A DNA stretch of 64,000 bases from Temnopleurus reevesii (taxonomy: Eukaryota > Echinodermata > Echinoidea > Temnopleuroida > Temnopleuridae), in contig BQKZ01002866.1 in the NCBI GenBank assembly GCA_036244855.1, positions 14,940-78,939 of the forward strand, read 5' to 3'. A program made the translations under genes and the position numbers. Under the pieces are notes generated by a model. The model was not told where the DNA came from. It saw nothing but the letters and a program-made list of their open reading frames with translations, and made no database searches. Below are positions 11,733-23,336 of the stretch, piece by piece. Positions within the stretch are counted from its first letter, which is position 1, and the number at the start of each line of letters is the position of its first letter.

Positions 11733-12192
11733 AGCCCAAGTATAGTTTTGGTAAAGATGAAGAAATGTGACTTTTGGGGATGTTTATCATGACATTTTGA
11801 GACCATAGCATATATGTTTTTTTTTTTTACAAACTGAGTCTTTTGAAAATTTGAATTTGACTGTTAAATCATATTTAACGCCCTCTCTTGGTTATAGCAT
11901 TATTTTGCTCGTTATCGAGCATATACAAAGTTATTTCCGAGATTTGACAATAGAATGATATAGAAATACACACAACAATTAAATTATGAAATTTTGCATA
12001 GGAAGTTGTCCTTTATCAATAAAGAAAATATTGAAATTTGCAATTTTAGGTCATAGCTTTTCCCAAACTCGTTCATTTTTTGCACAATCTTTTGTGCAAT
12101 ATGTTTTTGATAATATATTTCATTTCAAATAGATTTGAAGACAAAATCTGGGTGATAAAAATATTAGCTTTTACCAAAACTGTACTTGGGCT
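11733..12192. mobile_element. TTAA-flanked MITE, AGCCCAAGTATAGTTTTGGTA family, copy 2
   Basis: It begins AGCCCAAGTATAGTTTTGGT after TTAA (11729-11732) and ends ACCAAAACTGTACTTGGGCT before TTAG, a one-base variant. Its interior is the inverse of copy 1, with CCCTCTCTTGGTTATAGC and CCCAAACTCGTTCATTTTTTGC. Confidence 0.8.
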
Positions 12193-13756
12193 TTAGAATT
12201 AAAGTGATATAATATGGGCATTATTACTATTTGGTATATGCTGCATGAGCTAGATTTTTCACTGGGCTTTTGTTTTCGCCAATTTTGTTGTAATGTTCAC
12301 TTATCATAATGCCCATAGACTTGTGTACAGTGATGATTTTTAAAGTATGGAAATGACAACCAACGATGTACATAGCTCTAAAATTCAGTGAATTTGCTAA
12401 AGTATAGAATATTTGTTTTAACTGTATGATAATTGTTTTTGCATGAGTTTTTGACAGTTGAAAATAGAAGAGATTGACTTTCATGGAACAAGCAGCCCTA
12501 CAACAGAAAGACGTCACAATTAAAAGCTAGAAATATGAATTGATAGAGAGATTAAGTGCATTGGTTTAATGATCCCACATGGAATTACACACCCAACACA
12601 AGCATGTTAAGAAACAAAAAGCTTTAATTATAATAACTAATTGTTGTAGAGAGAAGAAAACATATTTTCCTTAAGTTGTTTGCTAATTACTTTTTTTTGC
12701 AACTTTGACTACTTTCTTTTATTCTTCTCTTTAGAATCAGAAATCAAACTATTTTCATGTTAACTTGTTTTTGCTTTGATGTGGGCTTCAATATTTTCCT
12801 AAAATACCCTGCCAATCTTAGGGCTTCAAACACATGTTAATCAAATGCGTACATCCTTCAATCTAACATCAGATTAAAACATATTCTTATCCATACTACT
12901 GGATTTAAACATCTAATACTGGGCTTTCCTTTAAAACACAAACAATCTTTGAGACGTTAGATCTACGAGGAGCCAAAGTGGATGATAATCTGCTCTGGAA
13001 TACAATAAGATCCTATGGACCTTCATTTTGTTAAGAAAATAACAACTTTTGCAAAATGCGTAAATGAACTCTTTGGCAGTCCATAAATTTAACGTAGTGA
13101 ATTCTCCCTATCACATATAGCCGATATTGATATCACGCACTTTAGCTTTGGCACGCTCACTTTCGGGATAAAGCACGCGCTATCTGGATTTCACTGTATT
13201 CTATCTACAAAATTTCAATCCCTGGGTATTTAGCGTAATTTCTTCGTTTTGCGTCGGAAGCCCAGCAGTGGGCCGCTTTGCAAAAGAAACCCATATAAAT
13301 ACAAACAAATAAATGGAGATATGAAAGAAAAATATATGAAATGATGCTTTCATTCGCAAAAATAGATGAAAAAATATGACACTACAAGCCGCTGACAAAG
13401 TTTAACGTAGAAAGCAATACACTTTTGAAAACGTGCGAATGTTACCGGAAGTACCTGTGCCAAGAATCTGGGCCAAAATAACTAGTCCGCCGCATGCGTT
13501 GAGATTCAGAGAGCTATATGCGATAGGGAGAATTGTAGTCACGTTGCAAAGCGAAAGCCTGGTATTAAAACATTAAAAGAGTGTAGCACCCTGAGAGCAA
13601 AAACCAGGTTTGTCTGGACATGATTGAACACACATAGAATAATATTTGTACCTTTTCACAAGTCTAAAGTGATTTTTGTAATCATATTGTACCAATACAA
13701 ACTTATTCTTAAACTACCACATCTTAAAACAAACGTGACACTTGGTGACATGCCCC

Positions 13757-13990
13757 TTCAGCTGTGCTGCTCCAAAACTTTGGGACAAATTGCCAATAGA
13801 AATAAGATCATCTCCATCTGTAGATGTTTTTAAAAACTTGTTGAAAACTCATTTATTTCTTGAAGCTTTTCAATGATATCTTTTACCTTAATGCATTATC
13901 CAATATCCACAGACCTCATTATCACAACGCAGTAGAGTATATCCATATAGTGACTGCGCTATATTAATTATCTAATTATTATAATTATAA
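13757..13990 (+). pseudogene. 3' end of a non-LTR retrotransposon (LINE ORF2 tail and 3' UTR)
   Basis: From 13757 to the TGA at 13874-13876 the frame reads FSCAAPKLWDKLPIEIRSSP and continues through a VDVFKxLLKTHLF-type block. This is the conserved C-terminal tail following the reverse-transcriptase region in CR1/L2/RTE-type LINEs. The frame is broken just upstream, where the GD-type start lies in another frame near 13745. Downstream, 13910-13990 (CAGTAGAGTATATCC...GCGCTATATTAATTATCTAATTATTA) is the 3' tail, and minus-strand copies occur at 19645-19711 and 20676-20745. Most of the element is missing, so it is a 5'-truncated dead copy. Confidence 0.75.
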
Positions 13991-14366
13991 TAAAAATGTA
14001 AATGATGCTTCTGACACACATACATTTTTGCTTTTATTCCAACCTTTAGACACATAATCACACACACATTTCAACACATGCCCATTGCAGTTTTTATGTG
14101 TGAACATGATTTTTGGCATTTAGATTTTGTTTAAAAAATAGCTAAATGGATTTTTTTTCAACAAAAATTATTAGCCAAAAATCATGCTTATATGATGTGT
14201 CTAAAGATGGGAATAAAAGCAAAGATTTATTTTCATTGTATGTTAAAAGCACCGTTTATGTAGTTATTTGTACAGGAATGATTACAAAATTTATTTGGAC
14301 TTGTGAAAAGTGACATATATTCTTAAATGTATGTAAGTCAAATATATGTAAATCAAAACAGATTAT

Positions 14367-14620
14367 GTGGCCACTGTAAAGAGGTGACCTTTGCAAACAT
14401 GTTCTATAACACATAGTTTTATCAGGAGGGAACCAAATAAAGTGGCCACAGTAGACAGGTAACCTCTATTAATGTAGATAGGTTAGATATTTTCATCTTG
14501 AAGGAGCCAAAAAAGTGGCCAAAGTAGACAGGAGACCTCTATGGACAGGTTCTATAACACACAATTTAGTCAGGAAGGAATCAATTTAGATGGCCACTAT
14601 AGGCAGGTAGATAGTATAGA
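14367..14620. repeat. Minisatellite, about 3.5 units of about 74 bp
   Basis: AGTGGCCACAGTAGACAGGT-like starts recur at about 14367, 14440, 14512 and 14589. They are separated by a shared GTTCTATAACACA(T/C)A...TCAGGA(G/A)GGAA(C/T)CAA segment. Confidence 0.75.
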
Positions 14621-15264
14621 GAAGGGGATGATGTTGACTGTATTGAACCAGGCTCATTTACATTCTAGCCAGTGGTTGATAGACACTCAGTTTGTAAGTC
14701 ACATGATTCTATTAAAATGATAGAATATTAATTTTTAAAGAGGGGGGGGGGGGACTTCTAAGCTCTTCAATAACATAAAGGGGAATAACATCAATGAGCA
14801 TATCCTGGTAGAAATAAGAAAAATATTTTGCTATCACAATAGATCTATTCAACTGAAATAATTTCCATAATATTTGCTCTTACATAAGGTTGATGACTTT
14901 AGACAATAATGTTTATGCATTGTGAAGCTATGTGTGACGTATTTACAATAGACCAAATTAATGTAACAGTAATGAGGAAATAAACAAAAAATGTGTGAAA
15001 ACTAACCCCATGTGTACTTTAAATCTACAGATTGGATACTGTAAACGATACGCTAATGTGTGTAATGACAAAGGTACTTATCTGGTTCACTGCCCTTTTA
15101 CATACAGAGCCTATTGATGGGTGAAAGAGGGGATTTTTTTTGTACAATCAATTCTAGAGTTTTTTTCGCATGATGACTCATACACAAATCTATTAGTGCC
15201 ATTCATAGAAACTGGAAAATCTGTGAAAAGTGGTTATCAGTACATTTGCTAGAATTACAATGCT

Positions 15265-15268
<4 letters not shown>

Positions 15269-15308
<40 letters not shown>

Positions 15309-15344
15309 TTAGTGAACTAGAGAGAGGGAGAGAGGGAGAGAGAG
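15269..15344. repeat. (GA)n microsatellite
   Basis: An uninterrupted GA run at about 15269-15304 is followed by a GAGAGGGA run to about 15344. Confidence 0.9.
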
Positions 15345-15369
15345 ACCCTGAAGTGAACTATTGGGGTCT

Positions 15370-16480
15370 CAATGGTCAGACTAAATCATAACTTTGATCT
15401 TGAGTGGGAATAAATGAAGAAAAGAAGCAAGAAATAGTTGACTATCGTTACTCTTCCTCTCCCTCCCTTATTCTCTCCCTCTCCTCTCACTCCATCCTTC
15501 CCTCTATCTTTCTCTCCCCCTTCCTTCTCTCTCTCCCTCCCGCTGTTATTCCCTCTTTCCCTCCTCTCTTTTCCCCCTGTCTCCCTCTCTCACTCCGAGT
15601 GTCTCACTCCCTTCTCCCTGTATGTCTCCCTCTGCTTCTCCCTTTCTCCCCCTCTCTCATTCCTTCTTTCCCTCCCTCCTCTCCCCTGTCTCCATATCGC
15701 ACTCTATATGTCCCTATCCTCCCTTAATGTCTTCCTGTCTCACTCCCCCGTCTCTCTTTCTCTCTGCCCCCTTTCATTCCATCCTTCCTCCCCTCCTCTC
15801 CTGCTGTCTTCATCTGTTGCTCTGTATATCTTCCTGCATCCACCCTTCCTGCCTCCCTGTCTCTTTCCCCTTTCTTTCTTTCTCTCTTTTCCTCTCTCCC
15901 CCTCAACTGAGAGAGTTTCAGGTCCATGTAAACACAGATGGCTCTTGGGTAGGGTCTGTTTATGTAGACTACGGTATAACTTTGGTACTAAGCGAGAAAA
16001 GGAATCAGTAAACCATTACCTCCCTCCCTCTCTCCCTGTCTCCCCCACTTTCTCTCTATCTCTCCTTTCCTCTCTCCCTCTCTTCCTCACCGAGCTTCAG
16101 CTCCATGTAAACACAGATAGCTCTTAAGCAGGGTCTGGTTCTGTAGACTACATCATAACTTTGATTTTGGTCCTGATAAAAAAACACAGCAGGAAAGAGT
16201 TCCTAATTATTACCTCCCCTCCCTCTCTCATTCTCTCTTTCCCTCCTCTCTTCTCTCCCTGTCTCCCTCTCTCTCTTTTTCTCTTTCTTTCTTTCTCTCC
16301 TTTCCTCCCTCCTGAGCTCCACGTAAATACAGATGGTTCTTAAGCAGGGTCTGAATATATGTAGACTACACCACAACTTTGATTTTGAGTGGTACTGAGC
16401 GAAAAAAGGAAGCAGGAAATAGTTCACAATTATTACCTCCCTCCCTCTCTCCCTCCCTCCCTCCCGCACTAAACCCTATA
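15370..16480. repeat. CT-rich tract with tandem units carrying a fixed about 110-base spacer
   Basis: Four copies of a spacer (CAGATGGCTCTT..AGGGTCTG, then GTAGACTAC, then ATAACTTTGAT and AGCAGGAAATAGTT-like ends) lie at about 15380, 15920, 16100 and 16320. Each is followed by a long CCCTCC/CTCT tract. Unit length varies from about 190 to 540 bp because the CT tracts expand. Open frames here are serine/leucine/proline low complexity. Confidence 0.75.
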
Positions 16481-17127
16481 AAGCCCCTCACACACATGGC
16501 TCTTGAATGGGAACGGATTGCCAATCCAACTTCCTGCGGTTTATATTCTTTGTTTGGACTAGTTTCTATACAAGCAGCTGGGCTCAGTGACTGTTTTCAA
16601 TCACATGTTGAGTTCAGCTCGGAGGGAATCACACATGTACATCTAGATTTCACTAGCACTCAACAAGGATATATTCTTGGTATATTCACTGGTATCGGCT
16701 CTGATAGAGGATAAGGAACTCTGCTTGGTGTCTCTTATTTTAAAGATCGTGCATATCGCCTGTCTGGAAAAAACATCAACTATTACGAAGTCAGCGTAAT
16801 GTCAACATTCTAAGAAACGGATACTCCTTCGGAATATGTCATCTTGTCAGACAGCAGTACTAAGAATTCAAGACATATAGGCTTACACAAATTGTATTCT
16901 ATTGGATCCCGGATGAAACACGTGGCCTAATTCTGTACTCAATTCTAGTCCCATCATTGTTCATGGCAGCTATTATACCAGATACAGAGGCCTACACAAA
17001 TTATATTCTGTTCAATTCCAGATGAAAGCTATTATACCATGGTCTAGCTGTTCTAGTGAGGAAGTATAGTTCCTTGATAATGGGTAATGGATCAACCTTG
17101 ACTCAGAGACGAACGAAGATGAACTCT

Positions 17128-17545
17128 CTCGCATCTAAATTGATATAACAGGTCTACCTCTGATAGTCCTCATCAAGGGGGCCACGTATAGGACTACCAT
17201 CCCACCAAATATTGGATTCAAACATCGTTGTTGAGGGGTGTGAACTTGAGAGCTTGAACCATTGTGTGTTGAGTTTGTAGTTCTTCATGCTCCATTCATA
17301 GAAAATAATCTTTAAATTTGGATGCCCCAATAGTCAATCTAAATTGATATAACAGGTCTACCTCTGACAGTGCTCATAAGGGGGCCACATACCAGACTAC
17401 CATCCCAGGCAAAAGTGTTTATTGGATCAAACCTCGTAGAGAAGGGGTGTGAACTTGAGAGCTTGAACCATAATGTGCTGAGTATGTAATCCTGCATGCT
17501 CCATTCATAGAAGATAATCTTTAAATTTGGACGCCACAATAGTAG
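17128..17545. repeat. Tandem duplication of an about 205-bp unit
   Basis: Bases 17128-17335 and 17336-17545 are near-identical. Both begin ATCTAAATTGATATAACAGG, pass through GGTGTGAACTTGAGAGCTTG, and end near GGA(T/C)GCC(C/A)CAATAGT. I see no exon signal inside. Confidence 0.8.
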
Positions 17546-19644
17546 ACTTTGGATAAGAATCATTGACATTTAACTACCTCAAGATGTGTATACTTTACTC
17601 AGGATTATATATACAATGGAATAATCGATGCTGATTGAAATATGGTAAGGAGATTGTTTTCAGTGATTTCAGTGTGAACCTCTGGATACCAACTTTGTCT
17701 TGTTTCCCATAGTGCATTCGCACATCTGTTACATATATGCATAATACGTTACAGCCTTTATTGTTACTGTCGCTTGGTAGAATCAAAGTACTTAAAAGAG
17801 TGATAGATCACAGTAAGATGTGAAATTGTTATTTTACTGAGAAATGTTGGTCTGAAGAAGGATTTATCAAGATGAAGAAGAAAATCGTGTAAACAAGATG
17901 AAAGAGAAGGAACAAAAATGAATCAAGGTGAAGAATGAAAAAAGGAAGAAAAACGATTTAATGTACTTTTTAATTGTTGATACTTTTTAGATTTAATTGA
18001 TATTATGACATGTTTATGATACTCATATCATGTCAACTATATAGAAGCAAAATTATGTATCAAAATGAAAGTAAAAATATGGAAGTCAGAGAGCAGCAGA
18101 TTTAGTACATTTGTAAGACCATAGGATTGGAAAATGAAAAAAGTATTAGGCTGTACTGAAGAGATATGTTTTATTTTTTTCATTGAAAATAAAATTGAAT
18201 AAGATTGAATTGAGAGAATAATTTTGCATTGGATAGATCAATGGAGAGTGACAGTGAAGAAAAAATGGAATAACTGAAAAAAAGTTGAAATATAGAAATT
18301 TTTAGACTGTGTTAAGAAATCTGTAGACAATAATACATACACCATACCACATACAATATGCTTGTTTGCTCGCAGACAAAGGGGTAAAACCCTTGGGTTT
18401 AGTCATAATATTAAAAGATCCTTGTTATACAAATTACCCCGATTTAAAAAAGAATTAAATCTTAGAGGCACAAAAGGATTATTTCATGACTAAGTCCTAC
18501 ATATTGAATCAGGAAAATACATTGTTAGTGAATGGCTTTTTATGAATAGCTACCACTGAGCAATTGATACAGTATTGTGTATAATATTCACTTTTTGAAT
18601 CTATAATTCCCTTTAAACCTTTAAATCCTTTTTCTCACTTCAAATCCCATTGATAAACATCTCTGTAGTTTCATTTTCAATTTGAATTACAATTCCAACA
18701 GTTTCACATTGTCTGTACAGTGTATAAAGTCAATACATCTATTATTCTTTAAATCACCACATAGAACAAGAAATGTGAACTATAATTGCTTTTCACAGAG
18801 TGACCCTACATAAAGAAAAATATCTTAACCCTTCCGATGATATTTTGCACTTGTTTCCAAAAATGTAAGAAACTTGTCAGTAAGTATATGTGAAATATAC
18901 CCAACATAATTTCATATCTTTTGCATTCTGCATCTTTTTTTCATTTAAGTTTTTTATTTCTTCATTGCCAACCTTTTTTACAAAACTGTGAATATTTGAT
19001 TGCTTTATTCCAGCTCTTCTGAATGAGCGAATGGGAAGGAAGTATCTTAAAACTTACCAGCAAATTTTACTTCATTTTTTTCATTTATGTGATTATATTG
19101 AAGTACAGTAACAGAAAACTCCCCATCACTATGCTTAAGGATACATCCCTTTAAAATATCAAAACTCGCCAAGCTTTTCCCAGCATGTAAAAAGTTTGTC
19201 AACTGAAATTTAGATTAAACATTTCAATACTTGCGCATGGTAAATGTTTGGTGCTTTAATTAGACCATGAATCTTTTGGTACATGCTGCAGTGCAAGCAA
19301 ATAGCTACCAGTATATATGGACTCAGGATTTTAGAGAAGAAAGGGGGGGGGGGAGGAAGAAGCACACTTAAAAAAAGCTTTGTACCAATCCCCACTGATG
19401 AGTGAACAATCAAAGCAAAATTTGACAGGGGGGGGGGGAAACATGCCCCCTGTGCCCCCTATATCCATTATTGATTAAAAAAGATTAATGTCAGTGGTAG
19501 TGAGCTACTCTGAATTGAGGGCAGAATTATGTTTTTCCTATGATACACAGGGGACAGTTCATTTTTCAGTGGCAATTTGATATAAAGAGATCTGATATAA
19601 CAATATTATTGATGTACATGTGAAGAGGTAATAGTTTGGTCCCA

Positions 19645-19711
19645 GCTCTTAATAATAATAATAATAATAATAATTAGATAATTTATAAAGCGCAGATACT
19701 ATATGGATATA
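19645..19711 (-). mobile_element. LINE 3' tail fragment, minus strand (first haplotype copy)
   Basis: It contains (AAT)n, then TTAGATAATTTATAAAGCGC and ATACTATATGGATATA, the inverse of the LINE tail at 13910-13990. It is cut by the N at 19712. Confidence 0.6.
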
Positions 19712-19955
19712 NTAAATGTTTGGTGCTTTAATTAGACCATGAATCTTTTGGTACATGCTGCAGTGCAAGCAAATAGCTACCAGTATATATGGACTCAGGA
19801 TTTTAGAGAAGAGGGGGGGGGGGGGAGGAAGGAGCACACTTAAAAAAAAGCTTTGTACCAATCCCCACTGATGAGTGAATCAAAGCAAAATTTGACGGGG
19901 GGACAAGACATGCCCCCTGTGCCTCCTTTATGCATTACTGATAAAAAAAGATTAA

Positions 19956-20506
19956 AAGAAGAGTCTACCCAAAAATAATATTTTTTTAAGAGGCGCAGAA
20001 AAAATTGGCAAGCAGAACAAAAAAAGTTTGAAGAAAATCGAAAAAGTAATTCAAAAGTTATGGATTTTTAAAGACTTGAAAAAAACAGCAAATCAGTGAA
20101 TATTTTCAGAAATGTTGCCAATTTGATGACATCATGGGTGCACAACAACCCAGGATTTTCTTTATGTTTATGGTGCAAAATTCAACATTTTTACCGAAAG
20201 ATATGAAAATTGCATGAATGTAAACATGCAAATAGGGGATCCACATATCTATCACAAAGATATCCTATAGTTAAAGTTTTGAGGAAATCATATTTTTGGC
20301 GAAAAAGTTACGTTTCATAACATTAATATGAATATGATACAAAGTCAGTTGTGCACCTGTGACGTCATCAGTTAACAATTTGTCTTAATATTCAAACATT
20401 CATAACTTTCTTATTAATTGTCCGATTTTGCTCAAACTTTTTTGTTCTGCTCAGCTAATTTTCCTGTTTCTGTTGAAGAAATATCATTTTTGGGTAGACT
20501 CTTCTT
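19956..20506. mobile_element. TTAA-flanked MITE, AAGAAGAGTCTACCCA-terminus type, 551 bp, with empty site in window
   Basis: The inverted termini AAGAAGAGTCTACCCAAAAA and TTTTTGGGTAGACTCTTCTT lie between TTAA at 19952-19955 and TTAA at 20507-20510. The near-identical neighbouring copy at 19485-19488 has a single TTAA and no insertion, which defines the target duplication exactly. The subterminal GTCCGATTTTGCTCAAA motif and a TGACGTCATC segment link it to the elements at 27544, 28599 and 30932. It is noncoding. Confidence 0.9.
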
Positions 20507-20675
20507 TTAATGTCACTGGTAGTGAGCTACTCTGAATTGAGGGCAGAATTATGTTTTTTTCCTATGATACACAGGGGACAGTTCATTTTTCAGCGGAAAT
20601 TTGATATAAAGAGATCTGATGTAACAATATTACTGATGCACATGTGAAGAGGTAATAGTTTGGTCCCAGCTCTTA

Positions 20676-20760
20676 ATAATAATAATAATAATAATTAGAT
20701 AATTTATAAAGCGCAGATACTATATGGATATACTCTACTGCGCTGCTATAATGAGATTAC
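20676..20760 (-). mobile_element. LINE 3' tail fragment, minus strand
   Basis: AATAATTAGATAATTTATAA, then GCGCAGATACTATATGGATA, then TACTCTACTGCGCTG, is the inverse of the LINE tail at 13910-13990. It is the second haplotype copy of the fragment at 19645 and extends further. Confidence 0.65.
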
Positions 20761-21084
20761 TACTACAACAAGGTATTTTATATTGTCTCAAGTACCTTGC
20801 TATACAGAGTTTCCATTGTAAATTAAATATATTAAATTATATGAATGGAAAAAGAAATAAAATAAGAAAAGAAAAAATTGTCGATGCATTCATAGTTAAA
20901 GGCATTTTAGCAATATTTGCATAAGGTTTACAGTACCTTTAATATCTCTAGCTGTCAGAACCCGCCTTCAATCTTGTTGTCCCACAACACTTGAGTTCAA
21001 GTATTATGTATCACTGCAAGTTTTGAAGTGGTTGGTTTCAGAAAGGCATGAAGTATAAATGGATTCTTGCCATTTGGTAGTTTT

Positions 21085-21240
21085 GAAGCATACTACCACC
21101 ACTACTACTACTACTTCCACTACACCTACTAACACATCCACCACAACCACCACTTCTACCACCACCACCACTTCTACCACCACCACCACCACCACCACTT
21201 CTATCACCACCACCACTTCTACCACCCAGGGCTGAACAAA
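21085..21240. repeat. (CCA)n/(CTA)n microsatellite
   Basis: CCACCACTACTACTAC-type triplet runs occupy about 21092-21225. The valine- and glycine-rich minus-strand frames over it are triplet-repeat products. Confidence 0.9.
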
Positions 21241-21515
21241 CCCAGTTGCCCACTTGCCTAGGGCAAATAAAATGGCTGTGCTGGCAAGCATTTATTAAAG
21301 TTACTTGCCCAAATATTCAAAAGAGCATTTTTACAGAGACAAAATCAATATCATAAAGTAATTTAATTAATTTGACTCGTGTTCTGGTATTATACACATG
21401 TAAGTTTATAATTTGTCATACTTGTATTTTATTCAAGCTCCAACATAAAAAAATAGAATAGGACATATGATATAAAGAAGGATTGGGACAAAACAGTAAT
21501 TGCCTGACAGGCAAC

Positions 21516-21520
<5 letters not shown>

Positions 21521-21559
<39 letters not shown>

Positions 21560-21606
21560 GATACCTGACTACCTATATTTACTACAGCTACTGCTGCTGC
21601 CACTGT

Positions 21607-21642
<36 letters not shown>

Positions 21643-21665
21643 AACTACTACTACTACTATTACTC
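21521..21665. repeat. Poly(T) run followed by (TAC)n microsatellite
   Basis: About 36 T lie at 21521-21556, and (TAC)n lies at about 21590-21665. The long T run could be the tail of a minus-strand retroposon, but no body was recognised next to it. Confidence 0.85.
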
Positions 21666-22921
21666 TTATTATTGTTAATCTTAATAATTAGGAACGTAAT
21701 AACTCTTGATTATTCTTGTTGTTGTTGAGGGAAATCTTTCCGTTTGGGCCCATTTTTCACGATAACATTGAGGCTATTCCCCTGTAGAATGCATAATATT
21801 TTCAGATTTTTTGCATAACTTTCACATTTACCCTAGTAGTGTGAAATCAAAAATATGAAAAGTCCATTTCAGACGTTTTATTTTTTTTACCCCATTATAA
21901 TGCTCATTTTTTCAATGAAATCTGTTCCAAAAAGAAAATGAAATAAACAAAACAAAATTCCGACAGACCATCTCGATTTGTGAAAAGAAAAGTAATCCTT
22001 GAGCATCCAAACAATTTTTGGGGCCTTATAGAGTTTCAAAAGGAACTTCCAATAAAATATCCCATATAAAGAGGAAATAGAAGTCCACATCTCTCACATC
22101 TGTCTATATGTTTCTGATGTAGTTTATAAAATAAGAAACTGCCGAAGGTATACCAGCAACTTTGGTTTAACCTCCGCGTTAGCCAAGAATGTGTTATTAA
22201 TTGAAATTTTATGGAACACACTGCCTCCTATATTCCAGAAAACAACAATATGTTTACTGCAAGGATTTTCAACAGCCTAGAATAGATCGCTAAAATACAG
22301 GACATGATTATTAAATCTACACCATCTTAATTACTAATCAAGAGATTGTTTTTCAAATAAAGGGACCAGATTGAACAATGGTAAGAGTATGGTTTGAATA
22401 TAGTAGATTGTTGCTTGTTTGATATAATGTGGGACTGTGTCTTACTATGCTCGACTCATTCTGAATGGAGTTTCAGTATGAAACCTTGTAGAGTGTTTGC
22501 ATATGCTCTCTGTATATGATTCATTTTTATGTATGTTATGATGACTGGAAGAATATTTGAAGTATATCTTGTCTACTGCAGGTTTAAATTTTTGATGTAA
22601 CCATATTTATATTTGTATGTACTTGTATTATATGTCATTATCCGATGCAATTGATGTTTTTTTCTTTGACAAAATGTTGATGAAAGTTTTTTTTAACAAA
22701 CATTTATACAATATTATAATAACTGAGTTTAGAGTAATTTGTTTTGATTACATGGATGTGTGTCCCTTTACAAAAATGGTATCATTAAATTAGAAAATAG
22801 TAGAATATTGTTTAAAAACATTTTTCTTGTCATATTCAATTGTTATTGTCATATAAAATTGTTCCATAGATGAAAATAACATTCATTGTTTGTTTCTTTC
22901 TCCTGTCCTATATGATTTCAG

Positions 22922-23038
22922 ATTAATAGCATACTGTCAGCAGTATCGAGAATACGACTCGTTTCTCTCGGTGGCCGAGCTAGGTGCAAATCCTTGGATA
23001 TCGGACGACCTAGCGCTGTGGGAAGCTGCCACAACTAT
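22922..23038 (+). CDS. R7-family RGS protein, GGL-domain exon 2
   Basis: A 117-base exon with acceptor tatgatttcag and donor AT|gtgagt. It is open for 38 residues containing YCQQYREYDSFL and ANPWISDDLALWE. The NPW tripeptide occupies the place of the NPF motif of G-gamma subunits, which sits against Gbeta, and the YxEYDxFL...NPWISDD arrangement is characteristic of the GGL domain of RGS6, RGS7, RGS9 and RGS11. The first base completes the Leu codon left by 10438, and the last two bases, joined to the first base of the next exon, give Met. One oddity is the VAELGAN segment in place of the PPEPSN-like stretch usual in vertebrate paralogues. Confidence 0.92.
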
Positions 23039-23191
23039 GTGAGTAAATGCCAATATCATATATTAATAATTATACACAATATTTATAGAGTACTAAATAC
23101 AAAGTGTTTCTTAGCGCTCTGTGAATATTACCCTGCTATAACATGGCTACAATTTGCCGCTCACTGCATTCAAGGAATTTCTTCCTAACAA

Positions 23192-23336
23192 CACCCATTC
23201 ACCTCACCTGGGTTGAGTGCAGCATAATATGGATAAATTTCTTGTTGAAGGAATTTAACGTCATTGATGGGATTTTACCCTACGACTCTCAGGTTGAAAG
23301 GCGAGAGTCAGAACCACTACACCAGAATGCCTCCAT
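23192..23336 (-). mobile_element. tRNA-derived SINE, minus strand
   Basis: On the minus strand it has a head with TGGTGTAGTGGTTCTGACTC and a body TTCAACAAGAAATTTATCCA followed by ATGCTGCACTCAACCCAGGT. The same order of segments occurs at 59991-60290 and, truncated, at 1-110. Confidence 0.75.

Larger units (their letters stand above)
19233..20740. repeat. Duplicated segment across a single-N join (probable two alleles in tandem)
   Basis: Bases 19237-19711 reappear at 19713-20729 in the same order, with only scattered substitutions plus one insertion (19956-20506). The boundary is the lone N at 19712. Two almost identical copies abutting a join look like the two haplotypes of one locus placed end to end in the assembly. 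The second copy runs on into unique sequence. Confidence 0.75.
10439..22921 (+). other. Intron within the GGL domain of the R7 RGS gene
   Basis: A 12.5 kb intron between GGL exons whose phases match (2 bases + 1 base). It contains the repeats listed separately and a tandem haplotype duplication at 19233-20740. Stretches about 12200-13700, 16740-17120, 17560-19200 and 21670-22900 show no exon, RNA gene or repeat family that I can name. A single N at 11040, next to a G run, marks an uncertain base or a join. Confidence 0.7.

Noticed and set aside
13624..13833. Open frame of 69 codons as an independent gene
   Set aside because: It overlaps in another frame the LINE ORF2 tail that reads through 13757-13876. 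The homology is in that frame.
15404..16714. Several long open frames on both strands
   Set aside because: They follow CCCTCC/CTCT repeats joined to a tandem spacer. The peptides are Ser/Pro/Leu or Glu/Arg low complexity.
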